Below the pieces are notes generated by a model that saw only the letters and a program-made list of their open reading frames with translations, searched no databases and was not told the DNA's origin. Of a stretch of 64,000 nucleotides of DNA, positions 35,923-44,231 are shown piece after piece. A program made the translations under genes and the position numbers. Source of the DNA: Ktedonobacterales bacterium (GTDB taxonomy: Bacteria > Chloroflexota > Ktedonobacteria > Ktedonobacterales > Ktedonobacteraceae); assembly GCA_027451525.1 (NCBI GenBank), contig DAIDJF010000007.1, positions 297 through 64,296 of the forward strand, read 5' to 3'. Position 1 is the first letter of the stretch. Each line of letters starts with the position of its first letter.

Positions 35923-37959
35923 ATGACAAAAAGACATTTTTCCTATTCCTTGACGAAAAATGTGATCTCTGCTATTCTACAGCTATATTTACTATTATAT
36001 CTTCATCTCAAAGAGCAATATAGCAGCAATTGCAAAAAATGTATGCATACTTCTCTTCTGTTCTTCAGGTTGTGCCAGCACGATGAACAGCACTTGCAAC
36101 TATTTTCTTTTGTGCTACAGCTATGGGAAGCTATCATACCATCTTACCCAACAATCAGACAACTGCCTCTATGGCTCAAATCAACGCATGGGATGAAGGG
36201 TAATTTATGGGAGGTTCATGTGGTTGTTTTTGAGACTGCCTTTGCAACACTGGAAACACAGGATAAACAGTTGGCCCAGGAGATTCACGCCGTATGGCAA
36301 GAGGCCAAAGGACTGGGTGCCAACGAGGGAGCAAAACGCTTAGAAATTGTCGCGCAACATTTTAACGCACTCTCTCTTGAAGAAGCCTATAAGATTATTG
36401 ATCTTGATGCCTTTATAAAAGAGATTGAGCGCGTCTATATCAGCACGAACAAGCTTAAACTTGCCTACACGGTGCGCAATGGTTGGGCTATTCTGCCCTT
36501 AACATTTACGTGGTTTACATTATCAGACGCCTCAAGCCGTTACCAACAAGATGTAACAAACCCTAAATATCCAAATGATATTTATCTCCCATTTCTCAAG
36601 CTTTGGCAAGACGGTTTTCATGGCACAACGGTTTTCACCTTTTCCAACGCCGCTTTTATTGATGGTATTTTACTGTCTATCTACTTATTGCTTATCATTG
36701 GCCTTCCCATCTACGAGCAGCGGAAACTTGATCAGGGAAAACGGTTTGTACAAAGATTGCAGGATGTGACGAAGCATATTGCTGATTTTATTGCCGCCAA
36801 AGGTACACCGTCACTTCTACCCGATAAAGATCTCACGAAAATGGCGGAACTGATCAGTGATGCCATAAAAAGCTCGATTGATCGCGCCCTCTATGGAGGG
36901 CGTAAGGTCGCAGAGGAATCAGAAAAATTTGTGAGGGAGACCTCTACACTCGTAAAGACTCTGCTAAACGAATTTCAGGGCGATTTGGTAACCTTCAGCA
37001 CTGATGTGGGCATGCTCACCGCCGATCTGCATACACTCCAAGGCAGCGTGCAGAGCCAGGATGTCAGGCTGCAAGAACTCACAGAAGCCAGCAATGACCT
37101 TGCCACATCCTCAAAAGCCCTTGTTACCAACGCACAAAAGATGAGCGAGAGCGCAGATGGTGTCACACATGCCACACAACATATCGCAAGCAATACCTCT
37201 TCCATCAGCGATCATTTAAGTGATCTCAAAACAACGCAACTACAGATGGTGACAACTATCTCCTCCACGCAGCAGCAACTCATACACGATTTTGAAAATA
37301 CACAGCATACTGTTGCGCAAGAACTGGACAATACACAACAACAGGTGGTAACCGCGATCATCTCCACACAGAAACAGATGATACAAGAGGTAGGCACAAC
37401 ACAGCAGACAGTAGTACAGGAACTCGGTGATACGCAGACACGCTTTATCCAGAGCATGGAGAATACACAAAACCAGATTGTCGGCGAGATGGCATTGACA
37501 CAGCAGCATTTTGTGCAGGGTATAACTAGCGCGCAACAAACGCTGATTGGAAGTATACAGGACACAGCGGACATGATGGGTGACGTAGCCAAAGATACAA
37601 AAGCCGTTGCTAAAAACCTTGGACAGATAACGCAAACGGATATTCAGCAACTCACTAAAGATATTGCTGGAGCGATCGCAACGCTTAACGCATCTACGCA
37701 AAGCGACATTAAGCGCATAAACGATCAGGTTGCGCAAGATATGAAAGATATCAGTGACGAGGTAAGGCAGATGATGAGCAATATGCGTCAGGTGAATCAG
37801 CAGCTAGAACAGACGATTATTGCGCTAGGGCAGGCTTCGCAATCGCTCAACACGGGCGGAGGCTTCACACAAATGAGCAATGATCTGAGAGCCACTACAA
37901 AAGTTTTGGGGGAACTTACCAAAACGCTGCAACGCCGCCCCAGATTGTGGCCCTTCTAA
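35923..37959 (+). CDS. Membrane protein with a 12-unit hendecad coiled-coil tail (MotA/ZorA-like architecture)
   Basis: I recognise no named family. The 678-residue protein has a helical N-terminal third and two clear membrane segments: about residues 187-203 (WAILPLTFTWFTLS) and about 246-266 (IDGILLSIYLLLIIGLPIY). A third hydrophobic stretch near residues 14-29 may or may not be translated. After a basic turn the rest is helical and hydrophilic. Residues 438-569 are twelve consecutive 11-residue repeats, most starting with TQ. The last residues are basic. Membrane helices followed by a long cytoplasmic helical tail, with a single-span OmpA-like partner 50 bases downstream, recall ZorA/MotA systems. 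No MotA sequence motif is visible, so this is structural inference. The start codon is uncertain and the first 250 bases are AT-rich. Confidence 0.65.
   Translation: MTKRHFSYSLTKNVISAILQLYLLLYLHLKEQYSSNCKKCMHTSLLFFRLCQHDEQHLQLFSFVLQLWEAIIPSYPTIRQLPLWLKSTHGMKGNLWEVHVVVFETAFATLETQDKQLAQEIHAVWQEAKGLGANEGAKRLEIVAQHFNALSLEEAYKIIDLDAFIKEIERVYISTNKLKLAYTVRNGWAILPLTFTWFTLSDASSRYQQDVTNPKYPNDIYLPFLKLWQDGFHGTTVFTFSNAAFIDGILLSIYLLLIIGLPIYEQRKLDQGKRFVQRLQDVTKHIADFIAAKGTPSLLPDKDLTKMAELISDAIKSSIDRALYGGRKVAEESEKFVRETSTLVKTLLNEFQGDLVTFSTDVGMLTADLHTLQGSVQSQDVRLQELTEASNDLATSSKALVTNAQKMSESADGVTHATQHIASNTSSISDHLSDLKTTQLQMVTTISSTQQQLIHDFENTQHTVAQELDNTQQQVVTAIISTQKQMIQEVGTTQQTVVQELGDTQTRFIQSMENTQNQIVGEMALTQQHFVQGITSAQQTLIGSIQDTADMMGDVAKDTKAVAKNLGQITQTDIQQLTKDIAGAIATLNASTQSDIKRINDQVAQDMKDISDEVRQMMSNMRQVNQQLEQTIIALGQASQSLNTGGGFTQMSNDLRATTKVLGELTKTLQRRPRLWPF
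37234..37629 (+). repeat. Twelve 33-base repeats encoding an 11-residue (hendecad) coiled coil
   Basis: The coding sequence repeats every 33 bases without a break. Units include TQQQLIHDFEN, TQHTVAQELDN, TQQQVVTAIIS, TQKQMIQEVGT, TQQTVVQELGD, TQTRFIQSMEN and TQNQIVGEMAL. Eleven-residue periodicity is characteristic of right-handed coiled coils. The last three units are degenerate. Confidence 0.9.
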
Positions 37960-38009
37960 TTTGCAGAGAATGTATACGATACGCTTGACGAATAAGGAAT
38001 ACAGACGCC

Positions 38010-38801
38010 ATGATGCATATGCCTTTTAAGGACCATGTTCAAGGATCATCACTCGCCTCGGTGGGCTGGCTCTTCGCAGACTTACTGCTCGCCCTCGCCA
38101 TGCTTTTTATGGTTGCCAGCACTGTCGGAGTCAGGCCATTTATCTTGCCTCCACCCAAATTGGCGGTAGATACAACACACTTAACGCCATCCGATAAGCG
38201 TTGTACGGGCACACTTCTCGCTCCTCAATGCACTATTACGCTTACAGAGACCGCTGCCTCCGCAGGTTCCGTTACTTGGAACGCCAGCAGCGATATGAGC
38301 GATAGCGTGGTCTTTCAACCATCCACAGGCACGCTCATTCCAGGACACGCAGTCTCTATCGCTATCAGCGCATTCCCCTGCCATAATGGCTCTTTCACGT
38401 TTTCAGGCTCGCGCAATGCCATGCCTGTTGTCGTTTTCTGGCAATGCACGCTACCCCAGGAACGACTAGATTTCCACTACCAGGAAATTACGCTCACCGT
38501 GCCCGATGTCCCGGCCTTATTAAACGACTCGCCAACAGCAATTACCGCTATTGAACAACAGATCAAAGGTCAAAGCATTCTCGCTAACCGTAGCGTGGGT
38601 CTAGCTATCGCTTATGGTGGTGCCGCCACCCTGAGCCAGATTGGGCAAGCGCAAGAGGTTGCCAATAAAATCTACGCGATCTTAAAACAACTTGGACAAG
38701 AGGGCTTTGCTTTTCAGCGCGCATCCTATTATGTACCACTCTACTCGCTTGGTAGCACCCTCAACACGGTCACGCTTGATATCTACCTTTTCAATTCCTA
38801 A
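38010..38801 (+). CDS. Single-span membrane protein with OmpA/MotB-like C-terminus (ZorB/MotB-like partner)
   Basis: The 263-residue protein has one membrane helix near residues 18-40 (VGWLFADLLLALAMLFMV) that contains an aspartate, as in MotB, ExbD and ZorB, where this residue carries ions. Residues about 55-165 are beta-rich with two cysteine pairs and lie outside. The C-terminal 90 residues follow an OmpA/MotB-like order: VGLAIAYGG, then a helix AQEVANKIYAILKQLG and a final strand VTLDIYLF. Peptidoglycan-binding residues are not obvious. It lies 50 bases after the coiled-coil gene with AAGGAA before the ATG, so the two are probably one operon and one complex. This is inference. Confidence 0.65.
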   Translation: MMHMPFKDHVQGSSLASVGWLFADLLLALAMLFMVASTVGVRPFILPPPKLAVDTTHLTPSDKRCTGTLLAPQCTITLTETAASAGSVTWNASSDMSDSVVFQPSTGTLIPGHAVSIAISAFPCHNGSFTFSGSRNAMPVVVFWQCTLPQERLDFHYQEITLTVPDVPALLNDSPTAITAIEQQIKGQSILANRSVGLAIAYGGAATLSQIGQAQEVANKIYAILKQLGQEGFAFQRASYYVPLYSLGSTLNTVTLDIYLFNS

Positions 38802-38810
38802 AGGATATAC

Positions 38811-38885
38811 ATGATGAGCAAACATGGGGATTCATCTGGGCAGGCGGAACAGTTATCGTTGGTGGCCGCGCGCCAAAGAGCGTAA
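38811..38885 (+). CDS. Possible 24-residue small ORF at the end of the two-gene module
   Basis: An ATG lies nine bases after the preceding stop with AAAGGA upstream. It reads 24 codons (charged start, then QLSLVAARQRA) and ends at a TAA just before the terminator. It may be a real micropeptide, a remnant of a lost third gene or chance. Confidence 0.3.
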   Translation: MMSKHGDSSGQAEQLSLVAARQRA

Positions 38886-38903
38886 GAACCATTGTGCGCT
38901 TCT

Positions 38904-38946
38904 AAAAAAGTCTCTATCGGGGGCAGTTAATGCCCCCGATAGAGAC
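38904..38946. terminator. Bidirectional terminator
   Basis: A 16-bp GC-rich perfect stem (38910-38925 with 38931-38946) has a five-base loop. On the minus strand it is followed by six T residues, so it ends the membrane-protein gene from the right as well as the module from the left. Confidence 0.9.
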
Positions 38947-38953
38947 GCTCTTC

Positions 38954-39442
38954 TTAAGGCAGTTTGATAACAGGCCCGCTCACGGGACTATTGCTACGAA
39001 TAGTAGGATTATTAACCTGACCGCCAAGATAAGCAATATAGGTGAATAACACAGAATTGAACAGGAGAATAACCAGCACGCCTGTTAAGAGCAGACGCGG
39101 CAATTTAGGCTTGTTGCTATAGAACAGTACAGCACCAAGCGCGATAACGCCTGTCACAAACATTGCCGCCAGACCGAGTTGCGCCGCCTTTCGGTGTGCA
39201 TCCAGGATCGCGCTGGAATAGGTCGGCAGATTTTCTACAAGCGCAACGGAATGATCGCCCGTAAAGTACACAACCGCCGTAGACAAAGCCACCACCACCA
39301 GAAACCAAAGCGAAACTTTCTGCATAAAAACGTTGCGAAAAACTAACGCAATAATAAACAGCACAGTCACGAATAGTGCCCCTAAGACAGGGATATGGTT
39401 CAGAATCAGATGCAAATGGACCATGTTCAGGTTAATATTCAT
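38954..39442 (-). CDS. Four-helix membrane protein (DUF2231-like)
   Basis: The 162-residue protein has four transmembrane helices. The start MVHLHLILNHIPVLGALF and the end YIAYLGGQVNNPTIR fit a group of small bacterial membrane proteins related to DUF2231, where the histidines may bind heme or metal. The paired HLHL and NHIP histidines and one more in TGDHSV lie at helix ends. Function is unknown. A minus-strand TATACT lies upstream near 39520. The DUF2231 part of the Rieske protein at 55118 has a similar YLGGEL end. Confidence 0.7.
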   Translation of the reverse strand: MNINLNMVHLHLILNHIPVLGALFVTVLFIIALVFRNVFMQKVSLWFLVVVALSTAVVYFTGDHSVALVENLPTYSSAILDAHRKAAQLGLAAMFVTGVIALGAVLFYSNKPKLPRLLLTGVLVILLFNSVLFTYIAYLGGQVNNPTIRSNSPVSGPVIKLP

Positions 39443-39541
39443 TGGTAATCAGAATTTCCTATCTCATAAACTTGTGATATTTCTGCTTCAGTCACAAGAC
39501 CGACTAGCAGTAGTATCACAAGTATACCTTAAACGCGAATT

Positions 39542-39567
39542 AAAAAAAGTATCCGACGGACTTTTTT
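39542..39567 (-). terminator. Compact terminator overlapping a stop codon
   Basis: Eight bases of A6GT and ACT6 pair around a short CCG/CGG loop and give a T7 run on the minus strand. It overlaps the stop codon of the AbiJ-like gene. Confidence 0.55.
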
Positions 39568-40174
39568 ACCAGCTACCATACGATCTATCGATCAGATCGA
39601 GCAGGCAATGAAAGGTCGGTAATGAGATAATCGGCTGAATCACCGGTTCATGAGTATATTGCGTGACAATTTTGACCAATTTCCCCATCTTAAACTGATA
39701 ACCAATCCCGTGCTCTTGAAAACGCACATTCAGCTCCTCAATTGCATCATCAGGCGTCTGTGTAATTTTTGAATAGCGCACATCATCGAACGAGAGACGA
39801 CGAATATTGCGATCTATCACATGAAATGAGAGATCAATAATATCTAATGCCCCATTCGTATCTGTATTCAAAAGATATTGCTGGCATTGCACGAACGGGT
39901 TGGCATCCTTATCACCTAAAGCAAAGACCCCTAATTCACGCGCAAGCGTACTAAAAATGTGTATCCAGATCGCATTCGAAGCAGGCGGCGGATTGCGCAG
40001 AATATTGAGCGAACTATGATCTTCTAAAGCGGCATAAGGACCAATCGCACTCATCCAGATGTAAATAACCTGCCTGCGAAACACAGCTGGCAAGATATCA
40101 TATTGATAGGTCGTAGGCTGCTTCACCTGCGCATTTCTCCTCTGACGTTTTGAAAACGTTTCAAACACTCCCAC
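39566..40174 (-). CDS. AbiJ N-terminal-domain-type (STM4504/CBY_0614-like) protein, compact form
   Basis: The 202-residue protein begins VFETFSKRQRRN, followed by TYQYDILPAVFRRQVIYIW, the usual start of the AbiJ N-terminal/STM4504 family linked to abortive phage infection. The following region (YSKITQTPDDAIEELNVRFQEHGIGYQF) also fits. Family members usually carry about 100 more residues with a HEPN-like helical domain; here the frame ends soon after THEPVIQP, at a stop overlapped by a terminator. So the effector part is absent or encoded elsewhere. No continuation is visible in another frame. The GTG start has AGGAGG eight bases upstream. Confidence 0.7.
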   Translation of the reverse strand: MGVFETFSKRQRRNAQVKQPTTYQYDILPAVFRRQVIYIWMSAIGPYAALEDHSSLNILRNPPPASNAIWIHIFSTLARELGVFALGDKDANPFVQCQQYLLNTDTNGALDIIDLSFHVIDRNIRRLSFDDVRYSKITQTPDDAIEELNVRFQEHGIGYQFKMGKLVKIVTQYTHEPVIQPIISLPTFHCLLDLIDRSYGSW

Positions 40175-40404
40175 TCAAATCTCCTCCTGACATCCCATCC
40201 GCTCTCTGTGGTACGTTCCTTTCCGTCAAAGAACAGATACGTTCTGTGTGCTCCCTATTGTAGCAGATAGCTAGCAGCATATCAATTGTTAGGATAATTT
40301 TCCTATACTATTATACATATATTTATATCTAAAAATAGATCATTATGTGTTTTTACTCTAGAAAAGGGCACGTGGGCGTACCCTCTTCTATGCGCTATTC
40401 CATT

Positions 40405-41379
40405 CTAAAAGAGGGTTCTCTGTTCAGGTGTAGCATCTTCCTTCTTCTTTGCGTTGCCCACCTGGATTATTTCTCCTCCTGGGACAAAGAGAAATTCGCT
40501 CAAGGGATCATGTTCACGAAAGCGTTGCAGCGCGATATCACGACGTTGGACGGCGTAGCAGTAGACGCAACCATGCGGACAGGTATCGTACTCGCCAATG
40601 TCACGCGAGGCAAAACAGCCACATTCTTTGCGATTTCCTTTCTGGTGCGCTTTCCCAATGATAGGATGACCAGCAACACGCTCTAACCTATCGGCATCCA
40701 CACAACGTGCCTCCTCGACAACACCCGGAATGAGAAAAGCCTTCTGCGAACAAATTTTGAGTCGCATGCCATGAGACTGCGCGATCTGGGCAACCTCCTG
40801 GGCAAGTGCTCGACCAACAGATAACACATGGGCTTCATCTTGATGCTCACGCCAATCAAAAGCATACTCACGTGCCGCCTCTTCCACATTGCGTTTTGTC
40901 TTGCGATATACCTGCGCAAACGAGATGACCACTTCGTCCGTTGTACCTTCCAACTGGCGGGCCAGATGCGCAAAATTGTCTCGATGCCACTCAACTGGTG
41001 TGAGTGAGGTAAACAAAATTGGGTCATAACGCCAGACCAGACGCTCTGGCCCATACGTAGTAGCCAGTGTCTTCATATGCTCAACGGTGTGATTATAGTT
41101 GATGACCCGACTCTCCAGTTCACGCGGATAGCCATTGATCGTATGCTGCACGATAAAAGGATAGCCGCGTTTAACAACCTCAGGCAGGTACTTGAGAAAC
41201 GGGCCGATGTTTTTTGTCCAAAAGACAAAGCCATCGACCTGCTGCGGAGAGAGATCAACCGTGTATACCTGCCGTCCATACGGATTGACCATCTTGCAAT
41301 ATCCCGCTCGCAGTCGGTTGATGAACCACTCGCCGTAAAATGTGGGGATATCTGTTTTGTAGCTGACCGATATAATCAT
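40405..41379 (-). CDS. DUF1848 protein (predicted Fe-S, radical-SAM-like cysteines)
   Basis: The 324-residue protein matches DUF1848 along its length: ISVSYKTDIPTFYGEWFINR, VFWTKNI, FIVQHTINGY, LVWRYDPILFT, and the cysteine-rich block ECGCFASRDIGEYDTCPHGCVYCYA near residues 255-285. That block holds C-x-C and C-x3-C-x2-C patterns able to bind one or two Fe-S clusters. The TIM-barrel-like repeats and cysteines suggest a radical-SAM relative; no reaction is known. It is a single gene, divergent from mutM. Confidence 0.88.
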   Translation of the reverse strand: MIISVSYKTDIPTFYGEWFINRLRAGYCKMVNPYGRQVYTVDLSPQQVDGFVFWTKNIGPFLKYLPEVVKRGYPFIVQHTINGYPRELESRVINYNHTVEHMKTLATTYGPERLVWRYDPILFTSLTPVEWHRDNFAHLARQLEGTTDEVVISFAQVYRKTKRNVEEAAREYAFDWREHQDEAHVLSVGRALAQEVAQIAQSHGMRLKICSQKAFLIPGVVEEARCVDADRLERVAGHPIIGKAHQKGNRKECGCFASRDIGEYDTCPHGCVYCYAVQRRDIALQRFREHDPLSEFLFVPGGEIIQVGNAKKKEDATPEQRTLF

Positions 41380-41521
41380 AGTGATCTATTCTTATCTAAT
41401 GTGTTCAATATAGACATACGTGCCATTCTCACGTAGAATAGGAGCGATATAGAACAGACTACCACACAAACCAAGGGATGTTATGGCTCTGGGTCACTGC
41501 TAGATTGATGAAGGAAATGAT

Positions 41522-42517
41522 ATGCCAGAATTACCAGAGGTTGAATATACTGCCCGCCAGTTACGTGCCAGCGTAATTGGCGCGACGATGAGTGATGCGC
41601 AGGTCTTTTGGGAGCGCACTATCGGCTATCCCGACATTGCCCAATTTCTTACACAGATCAAGGGTAGACGCATTGAGGGAGTACGCAGACGCGGCAAATT
41701 TCTCCTCGTCGATCTCAGTGGTGAATATTTTCTCTCTATTCATCGCCGTATGAGCGGGAACTTCTTGCTCCTGCCCATGGGTTGGCAGATTGATACCAGC
41801 ACACGAGAGAACGATCCCGCGCGCTGGAGCGTCAAAGGTCCGATCTTTTACAACGAGCAGGCAGAACTTCCAGTCAGCGCAGATAGCGGCAAGGTCAGCG
41901 TGATGGCACCTATTGCCCCTGCGACCATCTCACTCTCAGCTACGACACACTGCCGTGTCTGTTTTAGCTTGCATGATGGACGCACACTGCTTTTTACTGA
42001 CCCACGCAAGTTCGGACGCATTGAGCTATGGGCAAAGTCGCAAGAGGATGAAGCGTTTGCCTTTATGGGTCCAGAGCCACTCGGCCCTCTCTTTACGCCT
42101 ATCAGCCTCACAGAAGCCCTCACACGCCGCAAAACGCCGATCAAGACGACACTACTCGATCAGGAGGTTGTTGCGGGTCTTGGCAACATCTACGCGGACG
42201 AGGCTCTTTTTGACGCACAAATCCACCCACTTCGTCCCGCCAACACACTGAACCACGATGAGATACAGCGTTTACACGCGAGTATTATCGCCGTACTGCA
42301 ATTGGGCATTGAGCATGGCGGCACATCCTTTAACGATTATCGCGACATCTGGGGCGAGGAGGGCAGCAACTTTGATCATATGCGAGTCTATCAGCGTACG
42401 AATCGGCCCTGCTTGACCTGCGCGACCCCTATCGAACGTATTACTGTTGCCCAACGCAGTACACACTATTGTCCCATCTGCCAGCCCACACACCAAAAGC
42501 AGTTTATTCAGGTGTAA
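41522..42517 (+). CDS. mutM: Formamidopyrimidine-DNA glycosylase with an insertion
   Basis: This base-excision repair enzyme removes 8-oxoguanine and nicks the strand. The catalytic N-terminus is PELPEVEYTARQL (Pro2, Glu3), the DNA-contact loop has RRRGKFLLV and HRRMSGN, the helix-two-turn-helix has DQEVVAGLGNIYADEALF, and the zinc finger uses CLTC and CPIC. At 331 residues it is about 50-60 longer than usual; the excess is a Ser/Ala-rich stretch near residues 88-145, before CRVCFSLHDGRTLLFTDPRKFG. AAGGAA supports the ATG. Its 3' end overlaps the convergent lipoprotein gene by 14 bases. Confidence 0.95.
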   Translation: MPELPEVEYTARQLRASVIGATMSDAQVFWERTIGYPDIAQFLTQIKGRRIEGVRRRGKFLLVDLSGEYFLSIHRRMSGNFLLLPMGWQIDTSTRENDPARWSVKGPIFYNEQAELPVSADSGKVSVMAPIAPATISLSATTHCRVCFSLHDGRTLLFTDPRKFGRIELWAKSQEDEAFAFMGPEPLGPLFTPISLTEALTRRKTPIKTTLLDQEVVAGLGNIYADEALFDAQIHPLRPANTLNHDEIQRLHASIIAVLQLGIEHGGTSFNDYRDIWGEEGSNFDHMRVYQRTNRPCLTCATPIERITVAQRSTHYCPICQPTHQKQFIQV

Positions 42518-42995
42518 AGAAAGCTGGCGTGCAGGCAATTTTCGTTGACCCAACAGTAAATATAACATCCACCGTTGTGGGAACAAGCCTGGGTTGCCGT
42601 CCTTGTAGTGGGAGCGTGAACGAGACATAGCCGCCCTGGTCACTAGTGGCTTGTTGGTCGAGTGGCAAATCACCGTCCTGAAAATGTGCCGTGGCTTGTG
42701 CGGTTGCCCCACTCACGCCCTGGGTATTTTTTGTCAACTTTGCGTAGATAGTAATAGTGCTATAAGGCGAAGGGGCATTATTGGAAGACCAGGCACCGCA
42801 ACGATATGTGGCAGGCGTTGGGATGGGTGACATCTGAGCTTGAAACGCTGGACTTACAGTTGCATCGGTCTGCACTGCCTGAGAGGTTGTGCTCAGACCA
42901 CACCCACTCAGCGCAAAGAGCATACCAGCAGCAAATATGCTGTGTTGAAACAATTTACTATGTTTTATCATACGTAGTTCGTAATTCCTATCCAT
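42504..42995 (-). CDS. Lipoprotein of unknown function
   Basis: The 163-residue protein has a lipoprotein signal with the lipobox LSGC near residue 32 (counted from the ATG at 42995). The internal ATG at 42971 would give a more typical 24-residue signal, so the start is open. The mature part has a beta-sandwich look (VSGATAQATAHFQDGDL, GGYVSFTLPL, VDVIFTVGSTKIAC) like bacterial Ig-type carboxypeptidase-regulatory domains. Two cysteines could form a disulfide. Confidence 0.75.
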   Translation of the reverse strand: MDRNYELRMIKHSKLFQHSIFAAGMLFALSGCGLSTTSQAVQTDATVSPAFQAQMSPIPTPATYRCGAWSSNNAPSPYSTITIYAKLTKNTQGVSGATAQATAHFQDGDLPLDQQATSDQGGYVSFTLPLQGRQPRLVPTTVDVIFTVGSTKIACTPAFFTPE

Positions 42996-43217
42996 CGCTA
43001 AAACTACTTGCCAAGTACACTCGTATTATATACACTGGATGACTGTAGACGCCATGAGAAGCGACTATAGTATATTATATGCCAGGATGCCAGATACGTA
43101 GCTGCTGTCGGCTTGCTGATTAAAGTAGACTGTGCTACACTATAACATGGTTATGAGGTTCCCGATCAGTATGCATAGAGATGCTAGCAATAGCAGACCT
43201 GGAGAGGGTTTTTAGGC

Positions 43218-44087
43218 ATGTCTCATGAATTACATGAGTCTCAAGAGCAACTGGAATTGTTGAACAAGCTGCTCATGAGTGAACAATTTGGTTATACGAG
43301 CAGTCAAGGGGCACAAGCGTCCCCATTATACAATCCCAGTGAGTCGCCGACCACCTTACAAGAACAAGTTGCTAGACACGCACCACTGATCGAAGCGCGT
43401 GCAGACCCAGGTAGAGAGAGACGTAAAGGTGCGCCAGAGATCATTTTTGGTGAGACAAAAGATGTTTCACAAATTATTGTTATGGCGCAAAGCTTACTAC
43501 AGGGATCAGGACGCGCCATTATTAGCCGTATGCGACCAGAGATGGTTGCTCCAGTGCGAGCCGCATTTCAGGACTACACTGTTCGAGTTGTGGAGTTAGC
43601 TCGTGCAATGGTCATTACCAGTCCGAACTATGAACGACGCACGACAAATGGACATATTGGTGTTATTAGCGCAGGCACATCTGATATCCCAATGGCGGAG
43701 GAAGCAGCCCTGGTCGTTGAAGAGATGGGATGTCACGTCACACGTATCTACGATGTCGGCGTGGCAGGGCTTCATCGTTTGTTAGAGCCGTTACGAGACC
43801 TGTTTGCCGCTGAGGTAGACGCTATTATCGTCGCGGCTGGTATGGATGGAGCATTGCCATCAGTAGTTGCGGGCTTGGCACCAGTTCCAGTGATCGGATT
43901 GCCAACATCGATTGGTTATGGCATCGGCGGCAAAGGGTTTGCCGCGTTGCTCTCGATGTTGCAGACATGCGCCCCCGGATTATCGGTTGTCAATATCGAT
44001 AACGGTGTAGGTGCGGGCATCACCGCAGCATTAATTGCGAACCGTGTAGCCGAAAGTCGTCAACAGAGAGAGCATCTATCGTCGTAG
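43218..44087 (+). CDS. larB: Nickel-pincer cofactor biosynthesis protein LarB
   Basis: LarB carboxylates and hydrolyses nicotinic acid adenine dinucleotide in the pathway to the nickel-pincer nucleotide. The C-terminal PurE/AIR-carboxylase-like domain shows GVISAGTSDIPMAEEAA, CHVTRIYDVGVAGLHR, IIVAAGMDGALPSVVAGL, PVIGLPTSIGYG and NIDNGVGAG, all typical of LarB. The N-terminal 90 residues include the DPGRERRKGAPEIIFGETK segment usual for the family. No larC or larE is visible nearby, so the rest of the pathway must lie elsewhere. Confidence 0.93.
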   Translation: MSHELHESQEQLELLNKLLMSEQFGYTSSQGAQASPLYNPSESPTTLQEQVARHAPLIEARADPGRERRKGAPEIIFGETKDVSQIIVMAQSLLQGSGRAIISRMRPEMVAPVRAAFQDYTVRVVELARAMVITSPNYERRTTNGHIGVISAGTSDIPMAEEAALVVEEMGCHVTRIYDVGVAGLHRLLEPLRDLFAAEVDAIIVAAGMDGALPSVVAGLAPVPVIGLPTSIGYGIGGKGFAALLSMLQTCAPGLSVVNIDNGVGAGITAALIANRVAESRQQREHLSS

Positions 44088-44231
44088 GGATGCAGCGAGA
44101 TGTTCTAAACACTCTCATTCCGTTTTGTCATGTGTGGATCACAACACCGCAAAACAAGAGCGAGAATGTCTCACCGCGTTACATGTTGGGTGTAAGTGGA
44201 AGTATGAAGTTTTAGAGAGGCGGGACTTTCT

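Noticed and set aside
37234-37629. Regular 33-base spacing resembling a CRISPR or satellite array
   Set aside because: The period is exact only at the protein level (11 residues); the DNA units are diverged, have no spacer/repeat alternation and lie inside a continuous reading frame.
37212-37737. Antisense frames of 126 and 165 codons opposite the hendecad repeats
   Set aside because: Their periodic Cys-rich products are a by-product of the repeat on the other strand.
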